Shown piece after piece: positions 27,421 through 34,211 of a stretch of 64,000 nucleotides of DNA. Each line of letters starts with the position of its first letter. Position 1 is the first letter of the stretch. Source of the DNA: Frigoriglobus tundricola (GTDB lineage Bacteria > Planctomycetota > Planctomycetia > Gemmatales > Gemmataceae); the NCBI RefSeq assembly GCF_013128195.2, contig NZ_CP053452.2, forward strand, positions 3,410,001 through 3,474,000. The letters are read 5' to 3'. The notes beneath the pieces were generated by a model. That model saw only the letters and a list, made by a program, of their open reading frames with translations, did no database searches and was not told the origin of the DNA. A program made the position numbers and the translations under genes.

Positions 27421-28407
27421 TCACGCGGCCCGCGGCTTCGCCTTCTTCGCCGCCGGCTGGTGCTTCCAGCGGCGGTGCAGCCAGAAGTACTGCTCCGGGT
27501 GCTGGCGGATCAGGCGCTCGAGCCCCGCGGTGTACCGCGCCGTGATCGCCCTCACCGCGTTCGGGTCGTTGGCGTACTCCCGCGGGTCGATCACGTCGGC
27601 CACCTTCACGGCGTAAAACATCGCGGCCAGCGGGCTGTGCGGGTCGTAGTCCGGGCGCTGCGGGTAGTCCGCGCGGCGCACCCGCGGGGTGCCGGTCACC
27701 AGGATCACCGCGTCGAACTCCATTGCCATCAGCGCGATCGCCTTGTGCGTACTCGCCGGGCGGCCGAAGAAGTCCACGAACACGCCGCGCTCGCCGGCGT
27801 CCTGGTCGGCGAGCGTCGCCACCTTCCCGCCCGCTCTCATCGCCGCGGTGAGCCGGTCGAAGTCGTCCTTCTTGGCGATGATCGTTTGCCCGGTGTACTG
27901 CCGGAACTGGAGGACAAACCGCTCGATGTACGGGTTGTCCAGCACCCGCGCGATGGCATAGGTACGGAACCCGAAGAGCCCCAGCGCGCACCCGATCATC
28001 TCCCAGTTGCCGAAGTGCGCGGTGACGGCGAGCACCGGCCGCTCGTCGAGCATCAGGGGGAGCATCCGGTCGCACTCCGGGAGGGCGAGGTGCTTGCGCC
28101 AGTTGCCGATGTGCAACTTGCGCGGCAGCCACAGCAACTCGACGATGACCCGGATCAGGTGGCGGAACATGCCCCGGACGATGCGGTCGGCGGCGCCGGG
28201 GTCGGCCGCGAGTTCGGGGAACGCGGCCCGCACGTTCTCCAGTGCGACCCGCCGCCGGCTCCTGACGAACGTGTACACGAACCACGCGACGCCGTCGGCG
28301 ACCGCGTACGCGACGCGCGGCGTCGCCATCTGCGCGACCGCGAGGAGCGCCCGCACGGCGAGGTAGGCCGCGTAATCGGCGGTGCGGTTGCGGGGTTTCT
28401 TCGCCAT
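27421..28407 (-). CDS. LpxL/HtrB-type lysophospholipid (lipid A) acyltransferase
   Basis: This family moves an acyl chain from acyl-ACP onto a lipid A precursor or related glycerolipid at the inner membrane. The start at 28407 is chosen for the GGAGGG upstream, and it gives about 328 residues. The catalytic HX4E motif is HFGNWE (131-136), and an N-terminal hydrophobic helix (about 10-50) is followed by VALENVRAAFPEL, typical of LpxL. KVATLADQDAGERGVFVDFFG and the C-terminal HPEQYFWLHRRWK block also match the family. Planctomycetes do make lipid A-type lipids, but the exact acceptor is inferred. Confidence 0.9.
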   Translation of the reverse strand: MAKKPRNRTADYAAYLAVRALLAVAQMATPRVAYAVADGVAWFVYTFVRSRRRVALENVRAAFPELAADPGAADRIVRGMFRHLIRVIVELLWLPRKLHIGNWRKHLALPECDRMLPLMLDERPVLAVTAHFGNWEMIGCALGLFGFRTYAIARVLDNPYIERFVLQFRQYTGQTIIAKKDDFDRLTAAMRAGGKVATLADQDAGERGVFVDFFGRPASTHKAIALMAMEFDAVILVTGTPRVRRADYPQRPDYDPHSPLAAMFYAVKVADVIDPREYANDPNAVRAITARYTAGLERLIRQHPEQYFWLHRRWKHQPAAKKAKPRAA

Positions 28408-28495
28408 CCGGGTCGCCCTCCACTGGCGGACCGGCGGATGGTATCGCAAACCGGCGGGGCGGTACAATGGCAGCCACCCCGCGGAGGAACCAACA

Positions 28496-28750
28496 ATGGT
28501 CGGGCTTTACGTGAACGGCACGAAGGTCGGCACGCTCGCCGACGCCGAACGGCTCATCCCCGAACTGATCGGACAATCGAAGACGGTGGAACTGCGCGAC
28601 GAGCCGACCGGTCGGCGCATCGGCACGTTCACTCCGGACGTTCTGTGCCCGTGGGAACCGGGCCTGACCCGTGAGGAGATCCAGCGGCGGATCGACGAAC
28701 CCGGTGGCATGACGCTCGCGGAGTTCCGCAAGGGGTTGGGTAAGGCATGA
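28496..28750 (+). CDS. Antitoxin-like small protein, first gene of a pair (84 aa)
   Basis: The start follows GGAGGA. The product opens with MVGLYVNGTKVGTLADAERL, has a strand-rich centre ending RRIGTFTPD, and ends with an acidic/helical EEIQRRIDEPGGMTLAEFRKG segment like antitoxin tails. A paralogue with the same layout is at 31315-31587. The stop overlaps the next ATG by four bases. I infer an antitoxin role from the gene order, size and overlap. It is not a known antitoxin family that I can name. Confidence 0.65.
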   Translation: MVGLYVNGTKVGTLADAERLIPELIGQSKTVELRDEPTGRRIGTFTPDVLCPWEPGLTREEIQRRIDEPGGMTLAEFRKGLGKA

Positions 28751-29010
28751 ATTCCACCGTCACCTGGACCCGCGCAGCCTTGCGGCAATTTCTCGATTTG
28801 TGGACGACCGCGACCGACCCCGACGCGGTCGACGCCGCGGCACTCAGAATCGACCAGACGCTTTCGGCCGACGCCCACCAACAGGGTGAGAGTCGAACGG
28901 ATCCGGTCCGTATCCTGTTCGACTCGCCTCTTGCAGTCCTATTCGTTGCCGACGTCGATGTTGCGGTCGCATACGTCGTGTCGGTCGGTTGGTCCGGTGC
29001 GACCGCATGA
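28747..29010 (+). CDS. RelE/ParE-like small protein, second gene of the pair (87 aa)
   Basis: The ATG overlaps the upstream stop (ATGA). The pattern resembles ParE/RelE toxins: N-terminal VTWTRAALRQFLDLW, a helix DAVDAAALRIDQTLSADAH, GESRTDPVRILFDSPLAVLF and a final strand VAYVVSVGW. ParE/RelE proteins block gyrase or cleave ribosome-bound mRNA. Catalytic residues are not conserved enough to choose between these. The paralogous gene at 31058-31318 has the same spacing relative to its partner. Confidence 0.65.
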   Translation: MNSTVTWTRAALRQFLDLWTTATDPDAVDAAALRIDQTLSADAHQQGESRTDPVRILFDSPLAVLFVADVDVAVAYVVSVGWSGATA

Positions 29011-29035
29011 GCGTCCGCGCTTCAACTCGAGCGGG

Positions 29036-29839
29036 CTACGCGCCGCCCTCGCCAGCCGGCCCGTCGGCCATGAGTTCGGAAAGAACCTGCGCCGGGTTGC
29101 TCAGGAACCCGCGGGTGAGCCTGTAGTGCTCGGTCTCCGTGTACGGCACCGCCCGGACGCCGTCGGCGCCGAACACGTACAGCAGCGCGTCCGGGTAGGC
29201 CATGATGATGGGAGAGTGGGTGGCGATGACGAACTGCGAGCCGCGCTTGCAGAAGTCGTGCAGGACGGCCAGGAACTCGATTTGCCGCCGCGGCGAGAGC
29301 GCCGCCTCGGGTTCGTCCATCAGGTACAGTCCGTTCCCGCCGAACCGGTTCTTGAACAGTGCGAAGAACGATTCCCCGTGGGACTGCTCGTGGAGCGACT
29401 GCCTGCCGTACGAGTCGATGAGCGGCGGCGTGTAGACCCTGGGATCTCGCTCCCGGTCCAGGCGCTCGATCTCGGTCGCCACGTTGAAGTAGCTCTCGGC
29501 ACGTAGAAAGTAGCTGTCCCCCGGCGTACCGAAGGTCTTGGCGAGCCGCAGGCAGCCGTCGAGGGCCGAATGAGAGGCGCGGGTCGCGAAATGGAAGTTC
29601 CGGCTGCCGCCCTCGGGATTCAAATCGTAGAGGACGGCGAGCGCTTCCAGTAGGGTCGACTTCCCCGCGCCGTTCTCCCCGACGAAGAACGTCACCTTCG
29701 GGTGAAACGCCAGCGTGTCGAGGTTCCGGACGGCCGGCAGGTTGAACGGATAGCGGTCCGGCGTGGTGACCCGCTCGCGGAGCAACTGCACGCGAAGGAT
29801 GTACGGGCCGGGGGTCGATTTCGCCTTCTTGCGCGCCAT
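29036..29839 (-). CDS. AAA/ABC-type ATPase with an OLD-like fold (267 aa)
   Basis: This soluble ATPase of the AAA_15/AAA_21 (SMC/OLD-like) group has Walker A GENGAGKST (54-62), a signature-like SHGES (153-157), Walker B LYLMDEPEAA (171-180) and an H-loop THSP (207-210). There is no Toprim nuclease domain, so it is a stand-alone ATPase rather than an OLD nuclease. Such proteins are often chromosomal with unknown roles, and some are defence components. Here it sits alone between the first toxin-antitoxin-like pair and the Gfo/Idh/MocA gene, so no pathway can be inferred from context. Confidence 0.85.
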   Translation of the reverse strand: MARKKAKSTPGPYILRVQLLRERVTTPDRYPFNLPAVRNLDTLAFHPKVTFFVGENGAGKSTLLEALAVLYDLNPEGGSRNFHFATRASHSALDGCLRLAKTFGTPGDSYFLRAESYFNVATEIERLDRERDPRVYTPPLIDSYGRQSLHEQSHGESFFALFKNRFGGNGLYLMDEPEAALSPRRQIEFLAVLHDFCKRGSQFVIATHSPIIMAYPDALLYVFGADGVRAVPYTETEHYRLTRGFLSNPAQVLSELMADGPAGEGGA

Positions 29840-29908
29840 TCGCCGTCCCTGGTCTGTGTTCGTGCCAACGGCCCTGGCTGATGAAAGAGCCTACCGAGGG
29901 TCTGGTCG

Positions 29909-31015
29909 TTATTTTAGCTCAACCGTTCGGCCGGTGCGGGCGCTCTCGTAGATCGCGCAAATCACATCGACGGCGCGTTTTCCCTCGCGGCCGTCCACCC
30001 TGGGCGCGCGGTTTTCATGCACCGCCGCCACGAAGTCCGCGAGTTGCCGCCGGTGCCCCTCGTGGCTGATCGCTTTCGGGTCGGCCGCCCCGCCCGTCTT
30101 CGTGGGGGGAACCTCCCGCAGGTTCCCCCCAAGCCCCGCTCCCGTTGAGCCCACCTTCGCCGCGAAGCGCTCCTTCACCTGCGCGTCGTCCGGGGTCGCG
30201 GGCTCGAAGTCCCACCGCAGCACGTCGTCCTGCTCGATCACCGCCGAGCCGCGGTCGCCGTGGACGGCGATCGTCTTCGGGTAGCCGGGGTGAACACTCG
30301 TCGTCGCCTGGATCACCCCGAGCGCGCCGCTCTTGAAGCGGATCACCGCGACCGCCGTGTCTTCCACCTCGATGCGCTCGTGGGCCAGAGTCGCGGTGAA
30401 CCCGCTGACGTGGGTGGCGTCGCCCATCATCCAGAGCAGCAGATCGACGTTGTGGATGGCCTGGTTCATGAGCGCGCCGCCGCCGTCGAGCGCCTGCGTG
30501 CCCTTCCACCCGCCCTCATCGTAGTACTTCTGCGTGCGCCACCACTTGCAGGTGGTTTCGCCCAGGGTGAGCCGGCCGAACTTCCCGGCCTCCACGGCGG
30601 CCTTGAGGGCGTTGTTCGCGTCGCCGAAGCGGGACGGGAAAATGGTGCAGAGCTTCACGCCCGCGCGGTCGCAGGCGTCGATGATGGCCTGGCACCGCGG
30701 GCCGGTGATTTCGAGCGGCTTCTCGACGACGACGTGCTTACCGGCCGCCGCGGCGACGAGCGCCGGCTCGCGGTGCGCCCCGCTGGGCGTGGTGATGATG
30801 ACCGCACCGACGCCGGGCGCCCGCACGGCGTCCTCAACGGAGTGAAACACCGGGCACGGCGGCAGTTGCGTGTCTTTCAGTAGGTGGGACGCGCTCTCCG
30901 CTGTGCGGCTGACGAGGGCCGCGACCCGCGCACCGGGGATCTCCTGGATCGCTTTGGCGTGGAACCGCGCGATCATCCCGCAGCCGACGAGTGCGAATCC
31001 GAGGGGTTCGGGCAT
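29909..31015 (-). CDS. Gfo/Idh/MocA family oxidoreductase
   Basis: This is an NAD(P)-dependent sugar or polyol dehydrogenase of 368 residues, preceded by GGAGG. The N-terminal Rossmann domain has ALVGCGMIARFHAKAI (8-23), a VIITTPSGAH block and the EKP motif in VVVEKPLEI. The C-terminal alpha/beta domain carries the active-site-type region GGGALMNQAIHNVDLLLWMM. Planctomycetes encode many copies and the substrate is unknown. A perfect 11-base hairpin (30104-30130) lies inside the coding region and encodes an extra Gly-rich loop (NLREVPPTKTGG) near residue 300. Confidence 0.92.
   Translation of the reverse strand: MPEPLGFALVGCGMIARFHAKAIQEIPGARVAALVSRTAESASHLLKDTQLPPCPVFHSVEDAVRAPGVGAVIITTPSGAHREPALVAAAAGKHVVVEKPLEITGPRCQAIIDACDRAGVKLCTIFPSRFGDANNALKAAVEAGKFGRLTLGETTCKWWRTQKYYDEGGWKGTQALDGGGALMNQAIHNVDLLLWMMGDATHVSGFTATLAHERIEVEDTAVAVIRFKSGALGVIQATTSVHPGYPKTIAVHGDRGSAVIEQDDVLRWDFEPATPDDAQVKERFAAKVGSTGAGLGGNLREVPPTKTGGAADPKAISHEGHRRQLADFVAAVHENRAPRVDGREGKRAVDVICAIYESARTGRTVELK
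30104..30130. repeat. Perfect hairpin inside the Gfo/Idh/MocA gene
   Basis: GGGGGGAACCT (30104-30114) and AGGTTCCCCCC (30120-30130) flank a five-base loop. It is translated in frame. The GGGGGG/CCCCCC ends suggest a dispersed palindromic element rather than protein-driven sequence. Confidence 0.6.
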
Positions 31016-31057
31016 GGCGCCTCCCGTGAGTGGATGTGCGGGAGATTGTAGCGGCGA

Positions 31058-31318
31058 TCAGTGACGCCGGGCGGGGCCGCCGGAGAGAACCTGAACGGTT
31101 ATTGACACGTCGTTGATTTGGTACCAAATACCGATGACGTCTGCGTACCAAATCCGATCTGCTCCGAACCGCGATTCGCCCATCGCAAACGGGTACCGTC
31201 GCAGAATCGAGTCCATCCAGACGGCATACCGGTCGGCGTCTGCGGGATTCGTGAGGGTGGCCGCGATGCGGCCGAGTGCGAGGGTGGTCGCGAACGCCCA
31301 GACAGCGGCACACGTCAT
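31058..31318 (-). CDS. RelE/ParE-like small protein, second gene of another pair (86 aa)
   Basis: The ATG overlaps the upstream stop (ATGA on the minus strand). The layout matches the protein at 28747-29010: an N-terminal W, a helix region (ALGRIAATLTNPADADRYAVW), MDSILRRYPFAMGESRFGAD, then IWYADVIGIWYQINDVSITV. The 'GESR' followed by a short charged stretch and a final beta pair is shared by both. I infer a toxin-like role. Direct activity is not shown by the sequence. Confidence 0.65.
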   Translation of the reverse strand: MTCAAVWAFATTLALGRIAATLTNPADADRYAVWMDSILRRYPFAMGESRFGADRIWYADVIGIWYQINDVSITVQVLSGGPARRH

Positions 31319-31587
31319 GCCCGCCCCAGCCGCTCGCGGGCCTCTTCGATGGAGAACCCTGGCTCACTCGCCCTCCGATCGAGTTCTTTCCGTGTAATTG
31401 ACGGATCCCACGGCACGAGCGGATCGGGGGGGGGCAACACCGGCGGCTTCGGGGTGAACGTGCCGACGAGTTCACCGGCATCGTCCCGGAACTCAATGGA
31501 TTGGTCGCGACAGAAGAATTCAGCGATCAGTTTTTCGGCGTCGGCCAACGTTCCCACTGGCTGACCGGCCACAAAGAGCCTGGCCGT
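31315..31587 (-). CDS. Antitoxin-like small protein of the second pair, possible ACG start (90 aa)
   Basis: The body is a clear paralogue of 28496-28750: LFVAGQPVGTLADAEKLI, SIEFRDDAGELVGTFTPK, a Pro-rich spacer, and the tail RKELDRRASEPGFSIEEARE. At the position aligned with the ATG of its sister, eight bases after GGAGG, this copy has ACG (31585-31587), and no ATG/GTG/TTG is well placed. TATAAT at 31610-31615 could be its -10. The gene may start at ACG, have a mutated start, or use an upstream start on a short remnant frame. Coding character at 31588-31750 suggests the remains of another small gene (PVELRNDDGKVVARI). Confidence 0.55.
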   Translation of the reverse strand, partial: TARLFVAGQPVGTLADAEKLIAEFFCRDQSIEFRDDAGELVGTFTPKPPVLPPPDPLVPWDPSITRKELDRRASEPGFSIEEARERLGRA

Positions 31588-31609
31588 TCGCTTGCCCTCC
31601 TCGGCTCGA

Positions 31610-31615
31610 ATTATA
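31610..31615 (-). promoter_or_regulatory. Candidate -10 (TATAAT) of the second toxin-antitoxin-like pair
   Basis: A perfect TATAAT on the minus strand lies 22 bases before the proposed ACG start, so the transcript would be nearly leaderless. The -35 is not clear. Confidence 0.35.
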
Positions 31616-31967
31616 CTGCACGGTAACCAAAGCACACGAGGCCACGACCTTGATTCTCGCGACCACCTTTCCATCGTCGTTGCGCAGTTCGACCGGTCCG
31701 CCTTCGGCCGACGGCTCCGTGAACCGCTTTGCTGCATCCGCAGGCCGATCCATCTGTCCGTGCCACACGCACATCCTGCCTCAACACCCGACGACCCGCG
31801 CGGTCGCGCTGTGTACGACGCGTACCGGTCGAAGTGATAAACGGGAAGGCCGCGGGTACGGCGGCAACTCTTTAGCCCAAAAACTCGAACGCTTTGAGGC
31901 CGCGCCGGCCGACGGGTCGAAGAGACGCACAGCGAAAGGCAGCATCACCACCCGAGAGCCAGACACC

Positions 31968-32486
31968 ATGAAAGTGCTCGCTTGGTTCGTGGCGGCAAGC
32001 GCCCTCCTAGTCGCGGGAAGTACACACGCGCAAGACAAGAAGAGCGATCCGAAGCTGACGGTCGAGAACCTCGAACAGGGCTTCGGTCTCAAGATGAAAT
32101 CGGTCGCCTACAACGCCCCCAAGCCGCCGCCCAAGACGCGGACTCTGGTCAGCGGAGACAAGCCGGCCGACAAAACGGACATCGTCATCACCTTCGAGTT
32201 CACGAAGGGCGTGACCGACGTGCGGCAGTTGTTGTGGCTCCATGAATCGTTCGCGCCGTCGGCCGGCGTCCCGTTCGCGTTCAACCAACTGCCGCTGATT
32301 TTCCACTTCTTCGACGAAGACAACGTGTGCATCGAAAAAGCGGTCATCTCCTCAATCGAAGGCGACCTGTCCGGCATCAAAGGCGAGGCGTTCCGGATCA
32401 TCCTCTCCGGCCCGACAGAAGTGTTCAAGCGGGCGAAGCGGATCGAGGCCCGGTATTATCTCCCGCCGCCGAAGTTGGACCCGTAG
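31968..32486 (+). CDS. Secreted hypothetical protein (172 aa)
   Basis: The signal peptide MKVLAWFVAASALLVAGSTHA is followed by a charged linker and a beta-rich domain: DIVITFEFTKGVTDVRQL, FAFNQLPLIFHFFDED, ISSIEGDLSGIKGEAFRII. The pattern suggests a small periplasmic beta-sandwich, but I do not recognise a family. It has no cysteine-rich motif or lipobox. The start is the ATG at 31968 with only a weak binding site. It ends 140 bases before the acetyltransferase on the same strand. Confidence 0.65.
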   Translation: MKVLAWFVAASALLVAGSTHAQDKKSDPKLTVENLEQGFGLKMKSVAYNAPKPPPKTRTLVSGDKPADKTDIVITFEFTKGVTDVRQLLWLHESFAPSAGVPFAFNQLPLIFHFFDEDNVCIEKAVISSIEGDLSGIKGEAFRIILSGPTEVFKRAKRIEARYYLPPPKLDP

Positions 32487-32626
32487 GCGAGCGAGCGTTC
32501 GTGCCACCAGCCGGGCCGCGCGGAGTACCTCCGGGCGGCCCGTTTTCGTATGAAAACCCACGTTCGTATGGGCATCTCCCCCAACGGCGCTGGCCCGCGC
32601 CGTTCAAGGTCTCGGAGGCGGCCGGT

Positions 32627-33157
32627 ATGCCGGAGATCCGAATCGCTCGACTCGCCGCATCTCAGCCCGTGCGCGAGGCGCTGAGTGCGATCCTCGTTGA
32701 GGCGGTCGCGAACGGCGGATCGGTGAGCTTCATGCACCCGCTGCCGGTAGCGGAGGCCGACGCGTTCTGGGACCGTTCGCTGGCCGCCGCCGCGCGGGGC
32801 GAGCGGATCGTTCTGGGCGCGTTCGACGGCGACACGCTCGTCGGGACCGTGACGCTGATACTCGACCTCCCGCCCAACCAGCCGCACCGGGCCGAGGTCG
32901 CCAAGATGATGACCCGCGTGAGCCACCGGGGCCGCGGGACCGCGAAGGCACTATTGCGGGCGGCCGAGCGGCTGGCGCTCGACCACGGGCGGACGCTCCT
33001 GGTCCTCGACACCGCGACCGACGGCAGCGCCTCCGCGCTGTACGAATCGGTGGGGTACGAACGGGCCGGCGTGATCCCGGACTACGCGCTGAAGCCCCAC
33101 GGCGGGCTGACGGGAACCATCTTCTACTGGAAGCGCCTCGGGAACCCGCCCGCGTAG
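32627..33157 (+). CDS. GNAT-family N-acetyltransferase (176 aa)
   Basis: GGAGG precedes the ATG. The acetyl-CoA-binding motif A is visible as VSHRGRGTAKALLRAAERLA, after strands LVGTVTLILDLPPNQPHRAEVAKMM. Motif B, with YESVGYERAGVIPDYALKPHG, follows, a layout typical of small-molecule acetyltransferases. The acceptor cannot be inferred. Related enzymes acetylate amines or antibiotics, and a resistance role would need experimental evidence. It is intact and of normal length. Confidence 0.9.
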   Translation: MPEIRIARLAASQPVREALSAILVEAVANGGSVSFMHPLPVAEADAFWDRSLAAAARGERIVLGAFDGDTLVGTVTLILDLPPNQPHRAEVAKMMTRVSHRGRGTAKALLRAAERLALDHGRTLLVLDTATDGSASALYESVGYERAGVIPDYALKPHGGLTGTIFYWKRLGNPPA

Positions 33158-33201
33158 CGCGACTGATCGCGGGCTCCCAGGCTCGTCAATCGGAGAGCGG
33201 T

Positions 33202-33489
33202 CTATTCCTTCAATTCGCGGAGCCGTTTGGCTTCGGCGAAGTCCTTGTCTGCCTTGTCGAACTCGCCCTTCTGAAACCACGCGTTCCCGCGGCCGAGGAA
33301 GCCACTCGCGCTTTTGGGGTCGAGCCGGATGACCTCGTCGTAGTCCTTGATCGCCTTATCGAACTCGCCCTTCTCCTGCCACACAAGGCCGCGGCTGTTG
33401 AACTCAGCGACGGTTTTCGGCTCCTCAGCCGTTATTGGTGAGAACGCCCACGCGACCATCGCTAACGCGTAACACAACCGTCGATACAT
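33202..33489 (-). CDS. Secreted two-repeat TPR protein (95 aa)
   Basis: A signal peptide (MYRRLCYALAMVAWAFSPITA) precedes two near-identical TPR-like units, FNSRGLVWQEKGEFDKAIKD and FLGRGNAWFQKGEFDKADKD. It is a minimal periplasmic adaptor. TPR pairs of this size usually mediate one protein contact. ATG 33489 is preferred to the GTG at 33492 because it lies after AGGT. A short region (33493-33720) to the hisI start holds no credible gene. Confidence 0.75.
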   Translation of the reverse strand: MYRRLCYALAMVAWAFSPITAEEPKTVAEFNSRGLVWQEKGEFDKAIKDYDEVIRLDPKSASGFLGRGNAWFQKGEFDKADKDFAEAKRLRELKE

Positions 33490-33720
33490 CACCTGATACC
33501 TTTTTTCTTAACTAACTCGCGATTCTAAAATTTTTGGATCGGTAAGAAAAAGGCGAATCCGAATCTCCCCGGGCGACGCGCCTGCGCGCGCCCTTCTTCG
33601 CGCTCTTGGTAACCGGAAGCCACTCGTTACACTGACACATGCTCGGAACCTCTCACGAGTGAGGCGCCGGAACGAGCCCCATTTTCCAAGACGTTCGAGA
33701 ACAGGTGAAGGAATCGGGCC

Positions 33721-34092
33721 ATGCTGGATTTCGAGAAGGCGGGCGGCCTCGTTGCTGCCGTCGCCCAGGACGCCGACACCGGCGAGGTGCTGATGCTCGC
33801 GTGGATGAACCGCGAGGCGTTCGAGGAGACCGTGCGCACCGGCCGGGCGGTGTACTTCAGCCGCAGCCGCAACAAGCTGTGGCGCAAGGGCGAGGAGAGC
33901 GGGAACGTCCAGGAGGTGAAGGGCGTCTTCATCGACTGCGACGCCGACACCGTGCTGCTCAAGGTGAAGCAGATCGGCGGGGCCGCGTGCCACGAGGGCT
34001 ACAAGAGCTGCTTCTTCCGCCGGCTCGACGACGGCGAACTGAAAGTCATCGCCGAGCGCATCTTCGACCCGAAGGCCGTGTACAAGAAGTGA
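33721..34092 (+). CDS. hisI: Phosphoribosyl-AMP cyclohydrolase
   Basis: This is the third step of histidine biosynthesis, opening the purine ring of PR-AMP. The 123-residue enzyme has the family core [34 protein letters not shown] and the metal-binding [20 protein letters not shown] with the C-terminal CFFR. The usual fused HisE domain is absent, so hisE must be elsewhere. The neighbours are unrelated to histidine synthesis. GGTGAAGGA serves as a moderate binding site. Confidence 0.95.
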   Translation: MLDFEKAGGLVAAVAQDADTGEVLMLAWMNREAFEETVRTGRAVYFSRSRNKLWRKGEESGNVQEVKGVFIDCDADTVLLKVKQIGGAACHEGYKSCFFRRLDDGELKVIAERIFDPKAVYKK

Positions 34093-34211
34093 AAGTGAGC
34101 CCGCCGGCGCCCGGGGTGCGCTCGGGGGACTTGGCGACGGGAGCGCGCTTCGCGTGCCCTCGCCTTCCGACTTGAGACTTTACGACCTGGGACCGGAACC
34201 GGAGACACGCC

